This document shows positions 54,546-64,000 of a stretch of DNA of 64,000 bases, in pieces. The stretch comes from Talpa occidentalis (Eukaryota > Chordata > Mammalia > Eulipotyphla > Talpidae): the NCBI RefSeq assembly GCF_014898055.3, contig NW_023601104.1, positions 68,245,106 to 68,309,105 on the forward strand, given 5' to 3'. The position numbers were made by a program, and so were the translations under genes. The notes beneath the pieces are model-generated. The model had not been told where the DNA came from. It worked only from the letters and a program-made list of their open reading frames with translations, and made no database searches. Numbering within the stretch: the stretch's first letter is position 1; every line of letters starts with the position of its first letter.

Positions 54546-55274
54546 CCATCTGTGATTCAGGATACTTTATTGCCTGCTGACATTTCATAACAACCATCCT
54601 TTGTCTGTGCTGGCAAGTGAGGTGTCCAATAAAGAAAGGACCTAGACCTTCTAAAACTGAAAAGGCCAATTCGGAGGTTGGGCTGGCTCCGAGCTTCCCC
54701 AGAGTCCACTCTACAGAGTCGGGCTAGGACTCAGGATTCAGTGAAGGGAGAGGATATTGTGTACTCACTGCTTTGTTTAGTTTTTGACTATGTTCACAAA
54801 ATGAAAACAAGAAAGCTCACATATTATATTTCTGACAGCTAGTTCCTGTCTTTGTTTTTCTTGAAATGGACACTGTACAACCTAATGCAACAGCGAATGG
54901 GAATAATCACTTGGAGGCACAAAAGTTTGGAGCCTCTAAAGTCAGCTTTGCTTTCTCTTTGAGCTTTGGGGTAGAATCTAGTCTGGTTAAGTTTCAGCAA
55001 GGAGGGGACAAGAATTCTGACTCTTGGTGGTCTTACTGCTTCAGACACTGACTTCACTGAGCTCAAGTTTATTAACAGGGAAAAGATAATGCTCAACACA
55101 CATGTAAATACACCAGCACCTCAGGTGTTCAGTTACTAGTAGCTGCTGCCAGTTCAGGAGGGGGTGATATTAGACAGTGTATCACAACATAAAATGCCAT
55201 ACCATAGTAGCAAGCAAAGTGCTATTAAATTATCTCTGGCTCTTAAAGGATGTTACTTTAAAACATTGTTATAG

Positions 55275-55568
55275 GGCCTCCCTGGTGGTGCAGCGGTTGA
55301 GCGCTGGGTTACAAGGCTGCCCGCGGCCTCTGCAGCGCCGGTTCGATCCCCAGCTGCTCCCCGGCCACCGGAGGAGGGTACCACATGGCGCGCAGACCCC
55401 GCCTGCTGCCCGCTGCTCCCCTCAGCAGTGTACTTCGGTCCTTCTGCCTGCTCTGCTCCCTGCTCTGGCTCTGGTGAATTCTCTCGCCCTCCCGCGCTTC
55501 TGACTGTACCCAGTGCTTGTATGTATAAATAAATAAATAAATCTTTAAAAAAAAAATAAAAAAAAAAT
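55275..55568 (+). mobile_element. tRNA-derived SINE (window family), well preserved
   Basis: Flanked by the perfect 15-bp duplication AAAACATTGTTATAG (55260-55274 and 55569-55583). GGCCTCCCTGGTGGTGCAGC start, GGTTCGATCCCC B box, 'gcttgtatgtataaataaataaataaatcttt' tail. Confidence 0.92.
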
Positions 55569-55914
55569 AAAACATTGTTATAGTTCAAGGATTGTTATCT
55601 TTCTACTATGGTGCTTTGAGTTTCAAATAGTCCACACAATATACACCAGATGGCAAATTATTTTCCTAATCAATATCAAAGAAGGTGGATCATCTCCCTT
55701 GAATTATACTTTATTAGATCATGATAGTCATTTACGAGATAATTTATTTGTTGAATGAATATAAAGTACTTCTTTCTTACTTTAATTTTTCTGCTTGACC
55801 AGGAAACTCAGTCCAATTTAATTAAAAAATCAGAGAAGCTATACTAACATTTGTTATAGCACATTTACTTAGCCATTTTTCTATTTAGCTTTGATTTCTT
55901 ATGCTTTTAGCTTT

Positions 55915-56265
55915 TATTTTTTTACATTGAAATTTTTATCGACATACTTATAGATTTGCAATTGGAAGAAATAATACAAAAGGATCACTTACATACTGTG
56001 CAGTTTCCTTCAACAGTACCATTTTGCAAAACTATAATACAACAACATAACCAAGGTACAGCATTGACTCAACCACCCAACCTTATTCAGATTGCCCAAT
56101 TTTACTTGCATGTGTGTAAGTGTATTAGATTCCACATGATAAATCACCTGTGCAGTTTTGTATATCCACCACCACTGTGGAGATTCTGAACAGGTCCCAC
56201 CAACATCATAAAAGTCGCTCCTGTTGCCCTGTCAAAGCCACACCCACTTCCTTCCAACCCTCCTA
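55915..56265 (-). mobile_element. Old L1 3'-end fragment
   Basis: 'accattttgcaaaactataa', 'cttattcagattgcccaatt', 'tatatccaccaccactgtgg' and 'gctcctgttgccctgtcaaa' are in reverse L1M order. Confidence 0.7.
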
Positions 56266-56484
56266 CTCCAATTCTGGTTTGTAACAGCCCCATTTTATAC
56301 ATGGCTTGGAAGTACACAGGAAATAAGTAGAAATGAGTAAATATTAAAAAACCAAGTGATAGCTCATCACAGTTTTGTTGGATAAATTGGTTAACCTGGA
56401 CAGAGAGCAAGGAGATACCTCCAGGTGACACCCATATGGCTCCTTCCTAGCAGGAGGGAAACATATCTGCAAGGGGTACTTTTC

Positions 56485-56650
56485 CACATTTTAATTTAAC
56501 AGGCACATGTTGAGTGCTAAGTGTTCTAGGCATGTATGAGGTGCTGAAGAATCAAAGATGAATAAAGTATATACAGGTGTTCATCAACAACTGGGAGGAA
56601 GAAACATAAAGAAGTAATTGCAAATGCAGGTGATATCACATTTCTCTCAA
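56485..56650 (-). repeat. L2 LINE fragment
   Basis: 'aggcacatgttgagtgctaagtgttctaggcatgtatgaggtgctgaaga' is a reverse L2 3' end. Confidence 0.55.
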
Positions 56651-56974
56651 AGCTTTCTGAAACATACTAAGTAGTACAGGGTTGGAGAGATGAAGAACTA
56701 CTTTAATGATAGCTAAAAGTTGCCAGTCTCTAAAATTATTTTGAACAATAGCTTTACATAAAGTGAACACCTGAACATGAATAATTCTAAATTAAAAATG
56801 GAAACAATAGAGGTTAGTTGGGCAAAATGGGAGAAAGCAGTATAAAAGGTAAATAATAAGTACTTCAAAAATGGCAGTGTAAAGAAAAGTAATCTGTAAA
56901 AAAATAATTGGAGTACAACAAGACCAGAGCAGATGAAACATGTTCTTCAACTAAAATTAAATAAAAAATAAAAT

Positions 56975-57345
56975 TAAATCATTCATTTATTCATTCATTC
57001 AAAATTACTTATTGAAAATCCATCATAAGGCCAGGCTTTCTTCTAGGTGCTGGACAGGAAAAGACTAGCAAGACACACATGAGGCGGGGTGGCCTGGTGG
57101 GGATGCGGATGAGCACACATTGTCATATGGTGTGAGAGGCACCTTTATAGGGAAGCACATAAGGCAGCTGGCTAACCATGATATGGTGAAGAGAAAGCTT
57201 TCCTGGAGTGAGCGGAGTCTAAGCTGTGTCTTGAAGAATGAGCATACTAAGTGGCACAATATGTGTGCATATGGGCATGGGGAGAGTTGGGGAAGAGGAG
57301 AACTAGAAAATGAGAGCACATGTGCAAAGCCTTGAGATCTGAGCA
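56975..57345 (-). repeat. L2 LINE fragment
   Basis: 'ttcatttattcattcattca', 'tattgaaaatccatcataag', 'cttctaggtgctggacagg', 'ggaagcacataaggcagctg' and 'aagctgtgtcttgaagaatg' give a long reverse L2 3' part. Confidence 0.65.
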
Positions 57346-57469
57346 TTTAGAGGGGAAAGTCAGGAAGGAAGCCAGAATGCTAGTTTGTGAGGTAGAGACT
57401 AATTAAAGTTAAAAACAACAACAACACAATTATTGAGACCTATAAGAGTTGGAGAGAAGAGAACACTAA

Positions 57470-57665
57470 AATTCACTGAGTCTTTACTATAGTCTAAACA
57501 CTGTACTACATGTTTTGCAGATGCCACTTCACTAGGTCTCACAACAACCTGTGATTGAGGAATGATTAATTTTGCTTTCCAAGTGAGAAGCCTAAGATTT
57601 AGAGAGATTAAGTGACTTGTCCAAAGTCACAGCATGCGAAGTGCTGCGGTCTGGATTTAAATTCA
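57470..57665 (-). repeat. MIR SINE
   Basis: 'cactgagtctttactatagtctaaacactgtactac', 'tcacaacaacctgtgattga' and 'gagattaagtgacttgtccaaagtcacag' are clear reverse MIR. Confidence 0.75.
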
Positions 57666-57924
57666 GAGAGGGTCAATTATAACATCCAGGGTCCTCAGTT
57701 AGTTGGACCCCAGTTAGTTATTATCTATTTTCTTCTGCAATTTCATAATTAATATAAAAATCACAAAGAATTGAATTTGGAAATTTTGTTTTAAATGAAA
57801 CCACAAAGGACCTGGCCTGGAGGCCACACACTCAGTGTCCATTGATAATTTTTAGCTCGACTTAATTTTCAGCCTTCCAAGACACCCCCCCAGCCCCACA
57901 TTCAATTCTGGAATGTACTTCTAA

Positions 57925-58045
57925 TTCCATATGTCTTCTTGTCTACCCTCCAACTAGATTGTGAGGGCAGGTTCACCACTGAATCACTAGCCTCTAGCAC
58001 AAAACCTAGACACGGCAGGTAGATGATAAGTATGCATTAAGTAAA
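57925..58045 (+). repeat. L2 LINE 3'-end fragment
   Basis: 'ctagattgtgagggcaggttcacc ... ctctagcacaaaacctagac ... gcaggtagatgataagtatgcattaagt' matches the L2 tail. Confidence 0.6.
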
Positions 58046-58644
58046 CTTGCTAAAATCATGGTTAACAGAAAAAAGATTAATGTTGAAATATGTATTTATG
58101 ACCAATTACTTTCAACTGGAAAGGGGAAGAGGTAATTTTAGCTAGCTTTTGTACATAGAGACTTATATAGATTAATGAGCAAATGTCTTCTGTCTATACC
58201 AGGTCCACAGACGGCTCTGTGTTTACAGCAAATGCTAATGTTTATTTTCCATGGTATATGGATAAGCTGGAGAACACCGTCATCATTAGTAACTGCAGTG
58301 GCAGCAATTAGGGAAAAAGTTCAATTAATTACCAGCAGCTTATGACCTGAGAGAAAAGTCAGAGCTTGACACAAAGAAACATTAATGAGATTCTGTGAGG
58401 AGCCCAAGAGAGAAGGCAAAGTTTAAGTGGGTACCTAGCTAATTAACAACTGGAAAAGACTTTTGAGGGCATAGGGCACATGCACAAACATGATGAGTGT
58501 TGGGAGGATGCCAAAGAAGAGGCAGGACAGTGTGAACCACGGAGCTAAAAGGAAGCCAATAGCGTGGGGTAGCTTTGTTGTCTTAACTCTGTGCTTTAAC
58601 ATTGCTTAGTAGGTTCATTATAAATGAAAACTTCTCCATCCATC

Positions 58645-58775
58645 TTGATTAACTAAATCAGAACCTCTAGGAATGATGCCCTAGAACCTATATTTCAATA
58701 GATTTCTCAGGTCATCTTAAGCAATGAAAAAATAGCCACTGGTTCTTAGATTCATGAACCATGATTAAAAAAACA
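58645..58775. mobile_element. MER5A-like hAT fragment
   Basis: 'aatcagaacctctaggaatg', 'cctagaacctatatttcaat' and 'gatttctcaggtcatcttaa' follow the MER5A pattern. Confidence 0.4.
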
Positions 58776-58779
58776 ACAA

Positions 58780-61105
58780 CACTGTAGAAAAGTGATGCTT
58801 ACTTTCCAGGACGTAAGAGGAGCAGCCCAAAGAGATGTTTTGGGACAGGCATTATGAATTCATATAATGGGCAGTGATTCATCATACTCCATGGACCCTG
58901 CTTAGGAAGGCAGATTGTACCTCAAATCTTGAAGTGCACCCATTGCCCCTGAGTGAGGGGTGCTGGCTGCTGCCCAGGGACTTGTCTTTAGGTCTTACAC
59001 TTCCTTTCTGACATAATTTCTGGTCCCCATCCTTCAGCATCCCAGTCCTACAGACCTTCTATAAAGACTTTTTGCAACAATTTAAGTTATGCTGATTTGA
59101 TATATTAATGGGCATTATTCTCTCTTTGAATTTAGAAAGCAACCTCAAGTTGATTTTTCCAGATTTTGAGCTTCTAAGAGGCAAAGGCTCTCCAATGAGG
59201 AAACCGTGGTTATAAATGGGAATAAAAGCAATAGACAAAAACAAGAGAATATACATTATAACAGGAAGTATGAGGAGAGATTTATGACTTGAAGCATAGC
59301 TTGAGGAGACAAATGCTGTGTGAAATGCCTTAAGTATGATGGAAAACGAAGTGAAACAAAACCAAGGATTGATATTCATGCTGGAGATTTTTAATCACTA
59401 AAATTATCGAACAAAAACCTGTGACTGAGGTTATTTGAAAGAAGAGAGGCAGGTAGAGAAGGAAGATCTGGAACTGGCTTGGAAACAAAAGGAGCCTATA
59501 TTGTCTTACATTAAATCAACTGAAAGCAACTGGGCAGTCCCATGCATCCTTCTAGCTCCAAGAGGTTGCCCTAACTCAGGAAGCACAATCTTGTTCAAGA
59601 GAAAGTGGGAAAGAGCTTAGCTACCTTACTCACGTAAGGCAGTAATGTGCGTTTTAGCTTTGCAAGGAAATTTCCTAACAAACCATATGGCCCATTTCTG
59701 TCTTTTAATCTTAGAACAATACCCTAAAATAGCATTTCTTACAAAAATAACATTCTTTTCCCACTCCAAGTATCTTGGCGTCTAAATGCTATTCTAAGCA
59801 TTTTAGAAAGATAAATTAGTCAAAGCTATTTACAACAATGACTACCACCGCTGTGGCCAGAGATAGAGAGCTTGGCTTGAATTGCCAAGAAAGGAACAAG
59901 GGCGTCATAGAAGTCCTGGAAAACAAGCCAAGGGGACTAGTCCAGCTTTGGGTTCAGAGAGAATTTGGAAGACTGCCAAAGCTTAGGCAGGGATGGGGGT
60001 GTGTGGGGAATAAGAAAGGGGTCTTTTCTCCAAAGTTTTATTTAAGGATTGCATGTTAATGCTTAAGTAGCCCAGCTCAATTGTTTTAGCTACTCTGGCT
60101 GAGCCTTCTGTTAATAGCAAGAAAGAAGCCATCAATGAGTTATGAAACTTTTCATTTCTCTGAAAGGCTGGGGCCTGGTCTTTGTTCTGGTTGCCACTAT
60201 CTGGGAGAGAAATGGATTTAAAGAGATAGTTATAGACCAACTTTTACCAACTCAGGGGCCAATTACTCAGATCACAGATGGAAATGTCCCTGTTTTTCTA
60301 CCTTTTGCTCCTCCTGTGTGATTACTGAAGGTCTTTCCTGGGTAGACATGTCCCTTTCAGGCCATGGAACACGCAGAGACTTCAAGAGCAGAAAGCTCCT
60401 CACTGGGCACACCTCTGTAACAGGGTGGTCCCTAGGAAAAGGGGGAGGTTTCAAGTTCCCTGCCCCACCCAAGGGAGGGTGGAGCTGAGCAGGGAGGAAA
60501 AGAAACTGGAGAGGAGACAGAGAAGGAAGGAAGCAGGATGAAGAGCCAGAGGAGACCTGGAGGAGGCACATGGAGCAGAGAGACATGTGAAGAAGCTGCA
60601 CTTGCTTCTTGGTCCTGGACTGGGTGAAACAGATGCGGGTGAGAGGCCATGGGGAGGTTAACAATGGCAGCTTTTATCTTGATTTTGATTTTGCTCTTTT
60701 ACTCACAGACTTGTCTGGCTGTTTCTGACCTTTTTTTATGGGTCCCCACCTGGAGGTGCTTTGAATTTGTTGCAGGCTTTCGGGCCTTGCTTTGGGCCAA
60801 CTCTGTTTGGCTGGATATTCACTTACAAGGGGATGGGTAACTTTGGGTGCTTTATTTGGAAACTATATTCTTTGTCTTTTTTGTATTACACACTAATTGT
60901 ATTATAGTTACTTTCCATTAAAGGTCTTATATGTTTTGTCTTGAGGTGGCAGATGGAAGAACCCATTTAGAATGAGCATGTTTGGGGTTTAGGGGCACCC
61001 CTCTCCCTGCCTGTAACACCTCCATTCTCACTAGGGCCACCTCCCCAACCTCTCCACTGTCCCACTAAGTTTAGAACCACAGGGATGGATGAGGTTCTAA
61101 CATAT
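58780..61105. other. Upstream RTN1 intron, no gene seen
   Basis: No exon or well-supported repeat. 60450-60600 is purine-rich (GGAGGAAAAGAAACTGGAGAG). The longest open frame (60664-60272, minus) is Pro/Ser/Leu-rich only because of that tract and is not credible as a gene. Confidence 0.45.
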
Positions 61106-61109
61106 GAAC

Positions 61110-61290
61110 AAGCTGCTTCTCAGATTTCTTGTATCAGAAACATCAGCAAAACTTGTTGAAAGTTGCTGCCTGAGTTTTACCCAAGGCCTCCAGCATCAGA
61201 ATGAGGAGCTAGGAATCTGCATTTTTAACGTGCTCCCAAGGTAATTCTTATGCACATTAGGTTTAAGAATCATAGCCAAAGGTGCAAAGA
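61110..61290. mobile_element. MER5A-like hAT fragment
   Basis: 'ccagcatcagaatgaggagc', 'taggaatctgcatttttaac', 'gtgctcccaaggtaattctt' and 'atgcacattaggtttaagaa' match MER5A. Confidence 0.6.
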
Positions 61291-62289
61291 CTGAGTTTCT
61301 AGATCTATTTGGTTCTTGAGATCAACTGTGAATTCAAAATGCAAGGGATAGCATCTGGGTCTTATGGGTTCCTGAGATTTGGAAAGTGAGAGGTTGGATT
61401 GTGAGGAAAGATGTTTGAGGAAGACTGGGAAGAGGTAGGAACCTAGTAGAAAAATGTCAATGCAATCTTTAACTTGAGTGTATGAAGGATCCTGTTTTAG
61501 TGTAATTGTGAAGGTGGCTTGGGTAATAGGGGAAATATTCTAGGTTAGGAGCTCCAAAGTTCACAGTACAGTGCTCTCTGCTAAACTGAATCTATTGAAC
61601 ACAGCCATGGATAATAACCTTACATTGCAAGTTTCATCTTTACTATTATATCAGTGTGCATAGAATAAAGCTGGGGCTCGGGGATCTAACTTTTATCAAT
61701 TTGGTAATAAGTCTTAAGAGGCTCATATTTTTAATTTCAGCTGAGATCATGAGATCTTTTTTTCTTCTCTAGGCCTTTAATTCCCCCATTATGAAAGGGA
61801 CATGCTTATACCTTTTAGGGTTGTACAAGAGGACTAAACAATGAAAAAAGCAAGGCCCAAAATAGACATTAATGCTAATATTCATTGTTAATAATCAACA
61901 TTGCAATAAAAATTAACACTGAGCTGACCAGTAAACTGAAACTGGCTATTTAGCTAAGTCTGGTCATTATGAATAAATTTAAATTATTCACACTGCCTAT
62001 CACCTATTACCACAGACACTTTAAAGTTCATAATTCTTTGGAATATTTTATAATATTTGGAGCTTCCACACAGACCAGCGCAGTCTCTTGAAAGATGTCT
62101 GTGAATCTTGCAGATTGTTCTTATTTCACTTTAGGTCTAGAGGGTTGAAGTTTGTTCCTGTGACTTTTTTTTAATTGAACCTTTCTTTTTAAATCTAGGT
62201 CAAACCTATCAACAGACTTTAAATAAGTCTTGGTTGTCAGGGTATCATTTAATAGAGTTAAAACTTAGTCTTTGCACTTTGCTCTGAAC

Positions 62290-62697
62290 AGTGCTGGGAG
62301 ACACAAAATAGGTATGAAAGGGAAACTGATAGAGTTGCTATGGAAACCTGGCCCTAAGTCCACAGGCCTGATGGGGGGCTATGGAGAATTCCCAGGAATG
62401 TGGACACAGGGCACACAGAACGAGGCAGGACACTTCCTGTGCCAAAAGCCCACTGAAACCTGATGTTCTGGCAGATAACTAGCGCCAGAGATCGACTCCT
62501 CAGTCATGAAAAGCCTGCAAAATCAGGTTATAAAAGGGAGCCCCAATTCCTTTTTCCCACACAGAACATCCATCTCGCCCTTTGCTCCCTTACAGGGTAT
62601 TTTAATAAATCCATCTTTTCTGTTCTCCACTCTGTCTCTGGTGAATTCTTTCATCCCCTTGTCTCGGCCTTACCCAATATTCTCCCCACGACACCAG
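62290..62697 (+). mobile_element. Probable solo LTR of an endogenous retrovirus
   Basis: About 400 bp with LTR architecture: TG start (TGCTGGGAGACAC), TATA-like TATAAAAGGG at about 62529, poly(A) signal AATAAA at about 62604, then 'ctgttctccactctgtctctggtgaattc' and an end near CCACGACACCA. No internal retroviral genes follow. Limits and family are uncertain, and I see no clean target duplication. Confidence 0.5.
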
Positions 62698-63254
62698 TAT
62701 GTTGTACAACCTCTATAATCTAGCAAACATAAAATGTGCACTGCTGACTGCTGCCCTCCTACCCACAGCATCTACAATACATCTGACAGAGTGTGTCTAT
62801 TTCCATGGTACCTGTCACCATGGCAGCTGGGTAGCACTTCTCAGGAACAATCAAGTTAGTAATATAGCCCTGGGCTACTGCCTCCTGAATGCTTTGCTTC
62901 TGAATAAATAACTGGGACACTTTCTGGGTTTTTGTTTGTTTTTTAAGAAGCCATTTAATCCCACCAAAATAGTCCCGATTGTTGCCAAATATTGCTTGAT
63001 TTTACTAAAAACAAAACAACAAACCCTCTTCATATCAGTTAGGAAACATTTCTTGTTCCTTTTTTTCAGAGAAGTAATTCCAAGTTTCATTTTCATGCAA
63101 AATGTATAGAATGTATTGTGCGTTGAATTACATTTTAAGATGCTTTTGTATAAAGGTTAAATAGGAAAAGAGAACACCGTGCTTGTTTACAACAATGCTA
63201 CTTTACACTAACTTGAACTGATCCTGTACTCACTGGACCTACATATGGCTAATA

Positions 63255-63500
63255 CTGTTTGCTGCTTTCAGCATGCTATGTGGGTCCCAGCTTAGCAGAA
63301 ACTAGTAGGACACATTCACCAATTTATCTCTCTCTTTCTCCCCAAGTTATTCCTTTCTTCATTTCCCCTTTTTGTAAATAAACCCTTTATTAAACTTTTT
63401 GTGTGTGCCTGCAGTTGGGTCTCATTGTAAGTCCCTTTAAGCACGGGTGAGGATCTACACTCAGGCCACCCCATTTAACACTGGGTTGCCCTATAACAAT
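63255..63500 (+). mobile_element. Possible second LTR 3' part
   Basis: 'ttgtaaataaaccctttatt' carries AATAAA, followed by 'gtgtgtgcctgcagttgggt' and an end near TGCCCTATAACA, resembling R-U5 of an LTR. Weak case. Confidence 0.3.
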
Positions 63501-63649
63501 ACCACTTTCCTAAATTTCCCTGTGATCACAAATGCAGGTTTATTATGACATGATTCACGGCACTGCCATACAAAGCTGACAAAAGTATAAGTTGATATTG
63601 TTCTAAAAAGCAATTTGGCAATAAGAATCTTAAGAGGCTCATATCTTTT

Positions 63650-63998
63650 ATCTCAGTCCATCTGGGCTGCTATAGTAAAACATATAGATTGAGTGACTTA
63701 TAAACAACAGAAATTTATTTCTCACAGCCCTGGAGCCTGGACGTCTGAGATCAAAGCACCAGCATGGTCAAATTCTGGTGAGGGCCCTCTTCCTGGTTCA
63801 TAGCCAGTGCCTTCTGGCTGCTTCCTCACATAGTGAGAGATCTCTATGGGGCCTCTTTTTTTTGAATATTAATACTATTCATAAGGGCTCCTTTTGGCCC
63901 AAATAACTAAGGCTCCACCTCACAATACCATCACATCCTGAATTAGGAATTCAATATATGACTTCTGGGGGGCACAAACATTCAGACCCTAGTATTTT
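63650..63998 (-). mobile_element. MaLR-type (MLT1/MST-like) LTR, reverse
   Basis: 'gggctgctatagtaaaacat', 'gacttataaacaacagaaatttatttctcacagccctggagcctgg', 'ttctggtgagggccctcttcc', 'ggctccacctcacaatacca' and 'aaacattcagaccctagtat' match the recalled reverse LTR, the same group as the copy at 10.1-10.8 kb. Confidence 0.7.
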
Positions 63999-64000
63999 TA

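Noticed and set aside
60272..60664. A 130-codon minus-strand frame
   Set aside because: Composition follows a purine-rich tract; no domain, splice context or family resemblance.
36300..64000. Further RTN1 coding exons (long isoforms)
   Set aside because: I found no in-frame exon with reticulon-like sequence and splice sites; those exons are probably beyond the window.

Overview
The window is nuclear DNA from a placental mammal. The signs are short exons with GT-AG introns, two CpG-island promoters, ancient MIR, L2, hAT and MaLR repeats, L1 insertions, and about nine copies of one tRNA-derived SINE with a TAAATAAATAAATCTT tail. I do not know this SINE as a primate, rodent, ruminant or horse family. 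A laurasiatherian lineage (horseshoe-bat-type SINEs are one option) is a guess from memory, not a result.

Two protein-coding genes are present, both on the minus strand. At the left edge are the first four coding exons of a coiled-coil gene that I assign to CCDC175 (5246 to 420), running off the window and starting in a CpG island near 4.83-5.40 kb. After about 8 kb of intergenic DNA comes RTN1 (reticulon 1). Its complete short isoform, RTN1-C, can be assembled from seven exons: the first coding exon at 35856-35796 in a second CpG island, the reticulon-homology exons at 21.6, 18.15, 16.65, 16.1 and 15.97 kb, and the last exon with stop codon at 13.82 kb. The spliced CDS is 627 nt (208 codons plus stop) with every splice phase matching. 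From about 36.3 kb to the right edge I see no exon. This is probably intron of the longer RTN1 isoforms, whose first exons would lie beyond the window. The order CCDC175 then RTN1, both on one strand, agrees with my knowledge of human 14q23.1.

By region: 0-5.4 kb is the CCDC175 5' part, with an L1 fragment carrying a Tigger-like element in intron 3. 5.4-13 kb is intergenic, with two strong CTCF-like motifs, a MaLR LTR split by a SINE, and a second SINE. 13-36.2 kb is the RTN1-C transcription unit. Its introns hold an inverted SINE pair, a decayed protein-coding fossil of unknown parent (28.2-29.2 kb) and a 5' scrap of U6 snRNA with a perfect 17-bp target-site duplication. 36.2-41 kb holds a SINE, a CTCF-like motif beside a 14-bp palindrome, and L2 fragments. 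41-51.3 kb is a dense pile of nested L1/HAL1-like elements. 51-64 kb is old-repeat intron ending in LTRs.

I found no CRISPR array, bacterial operon or clearly new molecular system. The most interesting items are small: the U6 scrap, the coding fossil, the palindrome/CTCF module, the inverted SINE pair next to an RTN1 exon, and a small unclassified retroinsertion in the last RTN1 intron. Boundaries of old repeats are estimated by eye. Family names for repeats come from recalled consensus patterns and need RepeatMasker.
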